In this document: one piece after another, positions 9,453-16,186 of the stretch
Position numbering within the stretch: position 1 is the stretch's first letter
Layout of the letters: every line of letters begins with the position of its first letter
Origin: Candidatus Saccharimonadota bacterium
GTDB taxonomy: Bacteria > Patescibacteriota > Saccharimonadia > Saccharimonadales > Saccharimonadaceae
Reading direction: 5' to 3'
NCBI GenBank assembly: GCA_017645955.1
Contig: JAGCNM010000023.1
Coordinates: 1-53,959, forward strand
Length of the DNA: 53,959 nt
The notes under the pieces: generated by a model
Database searches by the model: none
What the model was told of the DNA's origin: nothing
What the model saw: only the letters and a program-made list of their open reading frames with translations
Program-made: the position numbers and the translations under genes

Positions 9453-9475
9453 CACTCAGGGGTTGTAAGTGCTAG
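9449..9475 (+). promoter_or_regulatory. CIRCE operator of groS-groL
   Basis: TTAGCACTC at 9449-9457, a nine-base spacer, then AAGTGCTAG at 9467-9475. This is the HrcA-binding inverted repeat with two differences in the right arm. It begins before the TetR-like gene's stop codon and overlaps the likely -35 (TTGTAA at 9463-9468). Confidence 0.9.
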
Positions 9476-9484
9476 AAAGTGTGC

Positions 9485-9505
9485 TATAATGAGGAAACAA
9501 AGGAG
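9485..9505 (+). promoter_or_regulatory. groS-groL promoter -10 and ribosome site
   Basis: TATAAT at 9485-9490 in a TGCTATAAT extended context lies 16 bases after TTGTAA inside the CIRCE element. AAAGGAG at 9499-9505 precedes the groS ATG. Confidence 0.75.
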
Positions 9506-9510
9506 ATAAT

Positions 9511-9765
9511 ATGGCACTAAAACCTTTAAAAGATAGAGTGGTTGCGGTTGTTGAAAAGCCGCTTGAAAAAACTAAATCAGGAATTCTACTAGGCGAAGCA
9601 AAGGAAAAACCGGCTTATGCAGTAGTTGAGTCGGTTGGTCCGGATGTCAAATCGGTAAAAAAGGGAGATAAGATTGTCTATAAGGAATATTCTACTACTG
9701 AGATAAAGGTCGATGAGATAGATTACATTATTTTGAAGGAAGAGGATATCCTCGCGACAATGTAA
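9511..9765 (+). CDS. groS: co-chaperonin GroES
   Basis: GroES caps the GroEL cage during folding. The protein has 84 residues, about ten fewer than usual. It begins MALKPLKDRVVAVVEKPLEKTKSG with the mobile loop KTKSGILLG (about 20-28), and ends YIILKEEDILATM as the family does. The roof region is shortened. It is preceded by CIRCE, a good -10 and AAAGGAG. GroL follows after ten bases that include its own AAAGGAG site. HrcA-controlled heat induction is expected. Confidence 0.95.
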   Translation: MALKPLKDRVVAVVEKPLEKTKSGILLGEAKEKPAYAVVESVGPDVKSVKKGDKIVYKEYSTTEIKVDEIDYIILKEEDILATM

Positions 9766-9775
9766 AGGAGTAAAT

Positions 9776-11392
9776 ATGGCAAAGAAGATTTATTATGAGG
9801 CTGAAGCTAGAGAAAAAGTTTTAGCGGGTGCAAAAAAACTATATGATGCGGTAAAAGTAACATTTGGGCCAAAGGGCAAAAATGTGATTATTGAAAAAGA
9901 ATATGGAGCACCAGTAATAACGCATGATGGCGTAACGGTTGCAGAGGCAGTTGAACTTCCGAATAAGGATGAAAATTTGGGCGAAGCTGTTGGCGCAAAA
10001 TTAATTAAGACTGCGGCGCAAAAACTAAATAAGGTTGCTGGGGATGGAACAACGACCGTGACGGTTTTAACTTACAATATTTTAAATGAAGCAAATAAAC
10101 TAATTGCGGCTGGTATTAATCCAATGGAACTAAGACGTGGGATTGAGAAGGCTGGTGCTGAAATTGTTGAGGGGATTGAGAAGGTAACTGAGAAGATTGA
10201 AGGGGATTCAAAGAAGGTTGCGGAGGTTGCGACGATTTCGGCTGGTGACGCTGAGATAGGAAAATTGATTGCGGAGGTAATTTCAAAAATTGGTAAGGAT
10301 GGCGTAGTTACGGTAGAAGCTGGACAAGGGTTGGAAATGGAAGAAGAAATTGTAGAGGGCTTTTCGTATGATAAAGGGTATTCTTCGCCGTTTTTCGTAA
10401 CAGACGTGAATCGTCAGGAAGCAGTTTTTGAAAAACCTTTAGTTTTAATTACGGATAAGAAGATATCGGCGGCTTCTGATATATTACCACTTTTAGAAAA
10501 GTGCGCACAGGCTGGCAAGAAAGATTTAGTGATAATTGCAGAGGAAGTAGAAGGTGAGGCTTTATCTTTGCTGGTGCTCAATAAACTAAAAGGAGTATTT
10601 AATACATTAGTTTTGAAGGCACCTTCGTTTGGCGATAGACGAAAAGAGATTATGGAGGACATTGCGATTTTGACGGATGCAACGGTGGTTTCTGCGGATA
10701 AGGGCTTGAAACTTGAAGAGGTTGGTCTAGAAGTGTTAGGTTCGGCGGCGAAGATTATCGCAACAAAAGATGAAACGACGATTATTAAAGGCTCTGGTGA
10801 CACTAAGGCTGTAAAGACGAGGATTGAGCTAATTGGTAAGCAGGCCGAGTTGGCAAAATCTGATTATGAGAGAGAAGAGTTCGAGAAGCGGGCGGCGGCG
10901 TTGTCTGGTAAGGTGGCAGTAATTAAGGTTGGTGGCGTGACGGAGACTGAGATTGAGGAGAAGAAGTACCGAGTTGATGATGCAGTGGCAGCAACGAAAG
11001 CGGCTTTAGCGGAAGGAATTGTAGCTGGTGGCGGTGTAACGTTAGTAAACCTTGCTAGTAAACTCTCTTCGGATGATGCGGGCGCGAAGATTGTTAAAAA
11101 TGCGCTCGTAACGCCATTTATCCATATTGTTGAGAATGCTGGACTTAATGCTCAAGCGCTATTGATGGAAGTTGAAAAGTCAAATAAGGTTGGTTTTGGT
11201 ATAAATGTGATGACTCCAGAGAAGGGGTTAGTCGATTTGAAGAAATCGGGCGTGATTGATCCAGCAAAGGTAACGAAGGAAGCGGTAAAAAATGCAACTT
11301 CGATTGCTGCAACAGCGATTACTATGGGAGCACTGATTTGTGAGATTCCAGAAGAGAAGCCAGCGGCGCCTGATATGGGGATGGGATACTAA
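9776..11392 (+). CDS. groL: chaperonin GroEL
   Basis: GroEL is the 60-kDa folding chamber ATPase. The 538 residues are normal length. The ATP-site blocks are VKVTFGPKGKNV (about 27-38), DGTTTVTVL (about 86-94) and GIVAGGGVTLVNL (about 408-420). The family's usual Gly-Gly-Met tail is replaced by a short PDMGMGY end, so the flexible C-terminal repeats inside the cavity are nearly absent. It is second in the groS-groL operon and is closed by a strong hairpin terminator two bases after the stop region. Confidence 0.97.
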   Translation: MAKKIYYEAEAREKVLAGAKKLYDAVKVTFGPKGKNVIIEKEYGAPVITHDGVTVAEAVELPNKDENLGEAVGAKLIKTAAQKLNKVAGDGTTTVTVLTYNILNEANKLIAAGINPMELRRGIEKAGAEIVEGIEKVTEKIEGDSKKVAEVATISAGDAEIGKLIAEVISKIGKDGVVTVEAGQGLEMEEEIVEGFSYDKGYSSPFFVTDVNRQEAVFEKPLVLITDKKISAASDILPLLEKCAQAGKKDLVIIAEEVEGEALSLLVLNKLKGVFNTLVLKAPSFGDRRKEIMEDIAILTDATVVSADKGLKLEEVGLEVLGSAAKIIATKDETTIIKGSGDTKAVKTRIELIGKQAELAKSDYEREEFEKRAAALSGKVAVIKVGGVTETEIEEKKYRVDDAVAATKAALAEGIVAGGGVTLVNLASKLSSDDAGAKIVKNALVTPFIHIVENAGLNAQALLMEVEKSNKVGFGINVMTPEKGLVDLKKSGVIDPAKVTKEAVKNATSIAATAITMGALICEIPEEKPAAPDMGMGY

Positions 11393-11421
11393 AAAATAAG
11401 CCCTTCGGGGCTTATTTTTTT
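11391..11421. terminator. bidirectional rho-independent terminator after groL
   Basis: A-rich arm and AATAAGCCC, loop TTCG, GGGCTTATT then a T run. Because of the flanking A and T tracts it can also terminate the convergent hypothetical gene that ends at 11423. Confidence 0.93.
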
Positions 11422-11422
11422 A

Positions 11423-11959
11423 TTACATTTTGTTGATTGACTCGACGAGGTAGAGAAGAGCTTTTGCGCGTTCAGTTTCGTCAGGTATTTCACGAGCAGC
11501 TTTGTAGGCCGGTTCGAGTACTGTGTAATCTTTTAGGTCTTCAAATATACTTCGGTAAATGTCGAACTTTTGAGGAGGGGTCATATCTATATGATCAAGA
11601 AGTGGTACCAAATCGCGGAGGGCGGCATTTTTAATTTGTTGAGTATTCAACTTTTCGTTTGGAGCAAAATCTGGGAGTGGCATCTCGGAAGGCCCGATGG
11701 AGGGGGCTTTTAATTCCGGGATATTGATGGACTCAAGCGGAGCAATTGGCTCAGGTGCGGGGGCGACCATTTTAACTTTTGGTTCTGGTTCTGGAGCCGG
11801 GAATGGTCCGACTGGTTCACTTAGTTCGCCAGTATCGCCTTCAGGAACTGAAGACGGAGCAGCAACAGGATCGGAAAAAACCGGATCAGTGCTAGTTGTG
11901 TTAGTGATGTCGTCGATTGCTTTTTGTAGATCGTTGTCTACGGATTGATTTTGGTCCAT
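11423..11959 (-). CDS. hypothetical protein with proline-rich acidic N-terminal half
   Basis: I do not recognise a family. Residues 1-110 of 178 are low-complexity, rich in Pro, Glu, Ala and Ser (repeated PEP, APEPEP and PSEMP motifs), and likely disordered. Residues about 110-178 look helical: LRDLVPLLDHIDMTPPQKFDI and AREIPDETERAKALLYLVESIN. A helical C-terminal domain joined to a disordered linker suggests a scaffold or adaptor, which is inference. There is no signal peptide. The ribosome site AAGGTGG precedes the ATG, with TATAAT further upstream. It shares the groL terminator. Confidence 0.7.
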   Translation of the reverse strand: MDQNQSVDNDLQKAIDDITNTTSTDPVFSDPVAAPSSVPEGDTGELSEPVGPFPAPEPEPKVKMVAPAPEPIAPLESINIPELKAPSIGPSEMPLPDFAPNEKLNTQQIKNAALRDLVPLLDHIDMTPPQKFDIYRSIFEDLKDYTVLEPAYKAAREIPDETERAKALLYLVESINKM

Positions 11960-12009
11960 TTTAGCCCACCTTATTTTATTATACTTATGTTAATAATAGC
12001 ACAGAAAAA

Positions 12010-12477
12010 TTAAATGCGCAAGAAATTTACGAGTTTATCGAGGAGGTCAAGTTTTACTTCTTCCATTGGGAGACGAGCGCCTAGTGCGTCAACGATGGCT
12101 TCGCCGCTTCCTTCAGGAAAATAGACTTTTACGGAAAGCCCAAAACGTTTTTTCGGAATTAATATGGCAGAGAAATGCGATTCTTCTTTTAAGATACCAA
12201 AAGCTCTAAACTCTTCATATTTATGGAGCCTACCTCCTTCGGATAAACCTTCTTTGTCGAGAGAATATTTAATCTTTCGAGGAGGGCGGAAAGTTGAGAT
12301 AAGGATGGTAATGATGCTGAGGATAATGATTGCGAGAAAGGTCCAGGCTTCAAGGAAGACGGCAAGGACACCAAGCGCTGCGCCGACAATAAATAAACCA
12401 ATATACCACCAGGTATTATGATCGCGGACGATGTACTCTTCCGCTTCCCAAGTAATGTTTTTCAATGATTTAACCAT
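12010..12477 (-). CDS. two-helix membrane protein of unknown function
   Basis: The protein has 155 residues. Two adjacent hydrophobic segments (about 22-41 and 43-62) form a hairpin in the membrane, followed by a soluble domain with alternating beta-like strands (KYSLDKEGLSEGGRLHKYEEF, FSAILIPKKRFGLSVKVYF). The fold resembles small PH-like membrane proteins of the DUF304 kind, but I cannot confirm a family. A minus-strand TATAAT at 12484-12489 stands exactly six bases before the ATG, with no Shine-Dalgarno site, indicating leaderless expression. Confidence 0.7.
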   Translation of the reverse strand: MVKSLKNITWEAEEYIVRDHNTWWYIGLFIVGAALGVLAVFLEAWTFLAIIILSIITILISTFRPPRKIKYSLDKEGLSEGGRLHKYEEFRAFGILKEESHFSAILIPKKRFGLSVKVYFPEGSGEAIVDALGARLPMEEVKLDLLDKLVNFLRI

Positions 12478-12483
12478 AAGCTA

Positions 12484-12489
12484 ATTATA
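12484..12489 (-). promoter_or_regulatory. -10 element, leaderless promoter of the 155-residue membrane protein
   Basis: TGATATAAT on the minus strand (extended -10 form), six bases, then ATG at 12477. Confidence 0.65.
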
Positions 12490-12497
12490 TCACAGTT

Positions 12498-12519
12498 ACA
12501 AAAGAATGAATTCTTTTGT
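12498..12519. other. perfect 9-bp inverted repeat downstream of tRNA-Ser
   Basis: ACAAAAGAA, loop TGAA, TTCTTTTGT. It lies just past the tRNA 3' end in the direction of transcription and could help termination or processing, but no long T tract follows. Confidence 0.5.
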
Positions 12520-12527
12520 TCTTGTTC

Positions 12528-12620
12528 TGGCGGAGGGTGGGAGATTTGAACTCCCGCTCCAGATTGCTCCGGACTAACTCGTTAGCAATGAGTCCCCTTC
12601 AACCACTTGGGTAACCCTCC
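12528..12620 (-). tRNA. tRNA-Ser (GCT anticodon)
   Basis: On the minus strand the acceptor arm GGAGGGT pairs with ACCCTCC. The discriminator G is followed by an encoded CCA. The anticodon loop TTGCTAA carries GCT (serine codons AGC/AGT), and a long variable arm of the class II type is present. The T arm is GGGAG-TTCAAAT-CTCCC. The bottom pair of the anticodon stem appears to be an A-C mismatch. A TGATACAAT sequence upstream is a likely -10. Confidence 0.95.
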
Positions 12621-12667
12621 GCATAGTTAACATTGTATCATATATTCCAATTTTTGGGGAAATGTGT

Positions 12668-12673
12668 TATAAT
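12668..12673 (+). promoter_or_regulatory. -10 element, leaderless promoter of the first pilin gene
   Basis: TGTTATAAT (extended -10 form), six bases, then ATG at 12680. Confidence 0.65.
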
Positions 12674-12679
12674 GACAGT

Positions 12680-13102
12680 ATGAAAAAGAATGTTTTTAAA
12701 CTGGTTTTAGCGATTTTAATTAGCGGGTTCGTGATGCTGTCTGGTTTTTCGACGGTTTCAGCGCTTACTTTACAAGAAGGCGCGGAGGCTGCGCGATGCG
12801 ATGGTTGCCCGAGGGATTTGTTCGGAAATAAGGGTGTCTTTAGGGAAGTCACAAATACAATTCTCTATATCGTAGGTATTATTGCGGTGATTATGTTAAT
12901 TATTGGCGGTATTAAGTATGTAATTTCTGGTGGTGATTCGAAGAAGGTGACCGATGCGAAAAATACAGTTTTATACGCGATTATTGGTCTTGTGATTTCA
13001 TTCTTGGCGTTTGCGATTGTTAACTTTGTGATTTCGGCGTTGCCGTCTTCGGAAAAGCAGGCTGAAGAAGCTGCAAGCTTAATTCAATCGATTTACGGCT
13101 AA
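12680..13102 (+). CDS. type IV secretion pilin (VirB2/TrbC-like)
   Basis: The 140-residue secreted or membrane protein has an N-terminal signal-like segment (about 8-28, ending STVSA), a short Cys pair region CDGCP and then two hydrophobic helices. These are joined by the family loop GGIKYVISGGDSKKVTDAKN. The same loop recurs in three other genes of the window, which ties it to the T4SS_pilin family seen in Patescibacteria. The ATG at 12680 was chosen because TATAAT ends six bases before it and the signal peptide then begins correctly; a frame-open ATG lies 18 bases upstream. It converges on comF with a 24-base overlap. Confidence 0.82.
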   Translation: MKKNVFKLVLAILISGFVMLSGFSTVSALTLQEGAEAARCDGCPRDLFGNKGVFREVTNTILYIVGIIAVIMLIIGGIKYVISGGDSKKVTDAKNTVLYAIIGLVISFLAFAIVNFVISALPSSEKQAEEAASLIQSIYG

Positions 13103-13774
13103 GATTAGGATGATGACTTTAAGAGCTCCGGCTTCTCGGAGCTTTTTTAATGCTGCTTTCATGGAGGCGCCAGTAGTCCAAACGTCGTCTAATAAAATGT
13201 AGGTTTTGTCTTTGTCTATCGAGAGTTTTTCATTAATTTTGTAAGCGTTTTTGGCCTGTTTTTGGCGCGTTTTGGCATCGGTGCCGACTTGGACCGTGTT
13301 TTCTTTACGAATGATTAGTTTTTCGACTTGGTAATTTTTACCTCGAATTCTAGCGAGTTTTTTAGCTATGAGAAGTGTATGGTCGAGCGCGCGGGCTCGG
13401 ATGTGTTTTCCTATGGTGGGGAGGGGAATGATGGACACCTTGCCAGGAATATTAGGTAAGATTTGATCGAGTATTTCCGCTAGCGGAAGAGCAAGTGCTC
13501 GGACGGAGTTGAACTTATAATCGTGGATGAGTTTTCCGACTAGGCCTGAACGTTCTTCAATGATAAATGTTCTAGGAAGGGATTTACATTTTTGGCAATT
13601 ACCAGTCGGGTTTTTTGATTTACAATTTGGGCAATAATTCAAATGATTTTCTAGAATGTTTTTTTTACAACAGTCACAAAGTGGCTTTCCGATACGTCCA
13701 CAACCCCTACAAGGGTGCGGCGCAAGTAAGTCAAAAGCATTAAGGATTGTTGTTTTTTTTACAATATTTGGCAT
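13079..13774 (-). CDS. comF: ComF family phosphoribosyltransferase-like protein
   Basis: The 231-residue protein has an N-terminal double zinc knuckle (CRGC, CDCC, CPNC and CQKC between about 22 and 64). A PRTase-type domain follows with the PRPP-binding motif ILLDDVWTTGAS near 195-206. ComF proteins accompany DNA uptake by natural transformation in Gram-positive bacteria. The start was set at the ATG beginning MPNIVKK, just before the zinc region; the longer open frame upstream runs antisense through hsp20 and is not credible. The 3' end overlaps the convergent pilin gene by 24 bases. No other competence gene is in the window. Confidence 0.9.
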   Translation of the reverse strand: MPNIVKKTTILNAFDLLAPHPCRGCGRIGKPLCDCCKKNILENHLNYCPNCKSKNPTGNCQKCKSLPRTFIIEERSGLVGKLIHDYKFNSVRALALPLAEILDQILPNIPGKVSIIPLPTIGKHIRARALDHTLLIAKKLARIRGKNYQVEKLIIRKENTVQVGTDAKTRQKQAKNAYKINEKLSIDKDKTYILLDDVWTTGASMKAALKKLREAGALKVIILILAVNRLN

Positions 13775-13838
13775 ATTTCTCTTGATTTTACTATAGCGAT
13801 GGTTTATAATAAAGCATAACAATATAAGTGGAGGAAAT

Positions 13839-14345
13839 ATGGCTCGTACAAACAGTGACGATTTGCTGATGGAGGATGATCTCGCTGCTGCGTTTCTTGG
13901 TGGAGATGAGGAGTTAACGGCTCCGACTGCGCCGCAAGAAGTAGCTGAAGAACCAGCCCAAGAGTCAAGCGAATCTGTCGAAGATGGTGGGTGGGATGAC
14001 ACAACCGACGATTTTCCTGGACAACTCGCTGTAGATGTCTTCGAGACCGCCGATAAATTAGTAGTTAAAGCGCGCACCGCTGGGATTTCGAAATCCGATT
14101 TGGATGTCAGTATTTCCGATAATATTTTGACGATTTCGGGTGTTTTATCTGGTGGCGAAGATGAACAAACTACAAGATGGCATATTCAAGAGTGCTATTG
14201 GGGTGAGTTTTCAAGAACGATTGCTCTTCCGGTTCAGGTAAAGGAAGATGAAAATAGCGTAAAAGCTGAGCTCAAAGATGGCGTTCTAACGATTACTTTC
14301 GAAAAAGAGAAGACTGAAGCGCCGAAGAAGATCGAAATTCAATAA
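13839..14345 (+). CDS. Hsp20 family small heat-shock protein
   Basis: This is an ATP-independent holdase. The 168 residues comprise an acidic, Ala/Pro/Glu-rich N-terminal arm (about 1-62) and an alpha-crystallin domain (about 65-158). The domain contains LAVDVFETADKLVVKA and the signature AELKDGVLTITF. A C-terminal IEI provides the I-x-I anchor used for oligomer assembly. A TATAAT upstream and GGAGG before the ATG give an ordinary leadered start. No CIRCE element is present, unlike groS-groL and the dnaJ-like gene. A hairpin terminator follows. Confidence 0.93.
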   Translation: MARTNSDDLLMEDDLAAAFLGGDEELTAPTAPQEVAEEPAQESSESVEDGGWDDTTDDFPGQLAVDVFETADKLVVKARTAGISKSDLDVSISDNILTISGVLSGGEDEQTTRWHIQECYWGEFSRTIALPVQVKEDENSVKAELKDGVLTITFEKEKTEAPKKIEIQ

Positions 14346-14358
14346 AAAGATTTGCTAT

Positions 14359-14390
14359 AAAAAAATACTCCCTTTCGGGAGTATTTTTAT
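14359..14390. terminator. rho-independent terminator after hsp20
   Basis: AAAAATACTCCC (14361-14372), loop TTTC, GGGAGTATTTTT (14377-14388). It is symmetric enough to serve the convergent pilin operon ending at 14402. Confidence 0.92.
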
Positions 14391-14401
14391 AAATGTGATT
14401 T

Positions 14402-14737
14402 TTAGGCGCCAGTGAACATGTTGGAAATAACAAAGTTAACAATTGCGAAAGCTAGAATACAAACGACTAAGCCAATAAGGCCATAAAGAATAGTGTCTTT
14501 TGCTTTCTTTACTTTACCTGCATCACCTGCGGAAGTCATGTAGTTAACGCCGCCGATAATGACGACGACTACGGCGACGAGGCCTAATACACCAATGACA
14601 CCATTAATGACTGCAATGACGGTATCTGTAAGGTTGCCAGCGTTGTTTTCATTAACTTTATCCGGTAGCTTACTCGGAGTGCCTGAACCTGAACCTGCGC
14701 CTGCTGTAGTGGCAAATTTGATAAGTAAATCTTTCAT
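14402..14737 (-). CDS. type IV secretion pilin-like protein without obvious signal peptide
   Basis: The 111-residue protein has two hydrophobic helices (about 38-63 and 83-105) joined by GGVNYMTSAGDAGKVKKAKD, the same loop as in the neighbouring pilins. The N-terminal 35 residues are Gly/Ser/Asn-rich rather than hydrophobic, so the first helix may itself act as the membrane signal. The start at 14737 was chosen for its AAAGGA site and because it removes a 21-residue extension with no family resemblance. It is the last of three tandem pilin genes on this strand. Confidence 0.78.
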   Translation of the reverse strand: MKDLLIKFATTAGAGSGSGTPSKLPDKVNENNAGNLTDTVIAVINGVIGVLGLVAVVVVIIGGVNYMTSAGDAGKVKKAKDTILYGLIGLVVCILAFAIVNFVISNMFTGA

Positions 14738-14812
14738 ATTGTTTCCTTTATTATTATTTGATTTTATTCTATAACGATTTTTTAAAAAATGCAATATCAA
14801 TTATGGTTGTGG

Positions 14813-15283
14813 TTATCGGTCGGCTGGTAAGGCGCGCGGTTCGGAATCGGAGTCTGTTTCAGAATCGGCTGGAGCTTCTTCGGTTGTTGGGGTGCCTGAG
14901 CCGCCAATTGCGCCGATTGCCCAGTTAACGATTGCAAACGAAAGAACACAGACGACAAGTCCGATTAAAGCATAAAGAATAGTGTTTTTGGCTTTTTGGG
15001 TTTTTCCAGTGTCTCCAGCTGATGTCATGTAGTTAATGCCACCAACTATAATAAAGACTACAGCAACGAGGCTTGAGATGCCGATTACGGCGTTTAAAAT
15101 CCCAACGACTAGACCAGGGAGTTTGTTGCCACTACCGCCGCAGCCGGCGGCTTCCCATGCGGCGGAGCCACTTTCTAAAACAGAGCAGGCGTCAGCGGCA
15201 AATGCCGATGTGCTCGAAAGAACGCTGATTCCTAGTATGCCGACTAGTAGACAAATTGCTAGTTTAGTGAGTTTTGATTTCAT
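14813..15283 (-). CDS. type IV secretion pilin-like protein
   Basis: The 156-residue protein has a clear signal peptide (about 1-29, ending SAFA) and a mature N-terminus with two cysteines (CSVLESGSAAWEAAGC). Two helices flank GGINYMTSAGDTGKTQKAKN, and there is an acidic Ser/Asp/Glu-rich tail (about 132-150). The start follows TAAAGGAGG. It overlaps the upstream double-pilin gene by four bases. It is the closest relative in the window of the pilin at 14402, sharing the loop and second helix almost unchanged, which suggests local duplication. Confidence 0.82.
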   Translation of the reverse strand: MKSKLTKLAICLLVGILGISVLSSTSAFAADACSVLESGSAAWEAAGCGGSGNKLPGLVVGILNAVIGISSLVAVVFIIVGGINYMTSAGDTGKTQKAKNTILYALIGLVVCVLSFAIVNWAIGAIGGSGTPTTEEAPADSETDSDSEPRALPADR

Positions 15284-15999
15284 TTTCCTCCTTTAAGGAT
15301 AATTGTTTGATTTATTAAATATGCAGTGTTGTTTGCGTTTCGGATTGTGCTAGAGACAAAGGCGGTAATAACGACGGCTAGAGCAACGATAGCTAGACCG
15401 ATGAGTGAATAGAGAATCATCTGCTTCGCTTTTTGGACTTTGCCCGGGTCACCAGCGGAGGTCATGTAAGAAATGCCACCATAGACTAAGAAGATGGCTG
15501 AGGCTACGCCGGCAATTGCAGTGAACCAGTTGACTAAGTTGTTGACTAGATCGGTTGTCGTGACGCAGGCGTCTACTCCGGTTGCACAATTCCCTATATT
15601 TCCAGAGCCGCCAACTAGAGCAATGCGAATTGAGCCCATGATGAGATTCGCTGACATGACAATGGCGAGGCCAATGAAAGCTTGAGCTAAGGTTTTTTTA
15701 CCGCTTGCGACTTTACCGGGATCGCCACCAGAGAAAGTATAGAGATAACCGCCATAAATTACGTAGCCGAGGACAAGGTAGGCGGCGATGATAGCGATAT
15801 CTGTTGCAACGTTTGAGGCGATGACCCAGATGCCTTTTTTTAGAGTCTCTTCGCTATTAATATCGCCTACACCACAGTTCCAGGGGCTGAGACCAAGAAA
15901 TGAATGGTCGCAGTCGGCAAAGGCGTATGAGGTAGTAGTAATTGACATTATTCCAACGATACTGAAGATTAAGAGTATCTTTTTAAATAAGTTTTTCAT
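15280..15999 (-). CDS. tandem double pilin-like membrane protein
   Basis: The 239-residue protein has a signal peptide (about 1-28) followed by two copies of the pilin module in one chain. The first copy has the loop YTFSGGDPGKVASGKKTLAQ (about 88-107), and the second has YMTSAGDPGKVQKAKQMILY (about 179-198). Each loop lies between two hydrophobic helices, giving four membrane helices after signal cleavage. The other pilin genes of the window carry one module each. It is first in the minus-strand three-gene operon and is divergent from virB6. A covalent pilin dimer or a specialised base or tip subunit is possible; this is inference. Confidence 0.78.
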   Translation of the reverse strand: MKNLFKKILLIFSIVGIMSITTTSYAFADCDHSFLGLSPWNCGVGDINSEETLKKGIWVIASNVATDIAIIAAYLVLGYVIYGGYLYTFSGGDPGKVASGKKTLAQAFIGLAIVMSANLIMGSIRIALVGGSGNIGNCATGVDACVTTTDLVNNLVNWFTAIAGVASAIFLVYGGISYMTSAGDPGKVQKAKQMILYSLIGLAIVALAVVITAFVSSTIRNANNTAYLINQTIILKGGK

Positions 16000-16123
16000 T
16001 GTAATATCCGTTTATTTCTTTCATAGTAGCATAAAAATAAAAAAATATAAAGGTATTTGAGGCAAGCATAAAGGGTGTTTTTAAACATAATCTTGACCAG
16101 AGAAGAAAAAGGGTTAATTACTA

Positions 16124-16152
16124 TTGACAAAAACGCTTATGCGTGCTATAAT
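16124..16152 (+). promoter_or_regulatory. consensus promoter of the virB6-like gene
   Basis: TTGACA at 16124-16129, a 17-base spacer and TATAAT at 16147-16152, preceded by TGC. This is close to a perfect sigma-70 promoter. The ribosome site GGGAGG lies at 16170-16175. Confidence 0.88.
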
Positions 16153-16186
16153 AGTCATACGCCTTAAAAGGGAGGCGGGTCTTATT

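Noticed and set aside
9511-9765. Truncated GroES
   Set aside because: It is about ten residues short, but the start, mobile loop and C-terminal strand are all present, so it is a compact normal version.
12498-12519. Rho-independent terminator for tRNA-Ser
   Set aside because: The stem is perfect but AT-rich and is not followed by a T tract on the minus strand, so it is listed only as an inverted repeat.
13775-14077. N-terminal extension of comF to 332 residues
   Set aside because: The added 101 residues are the antisense of hsp20, Ser/Pro-rich, and have no place in the ComF family, which begins just before the zinc cysteines.
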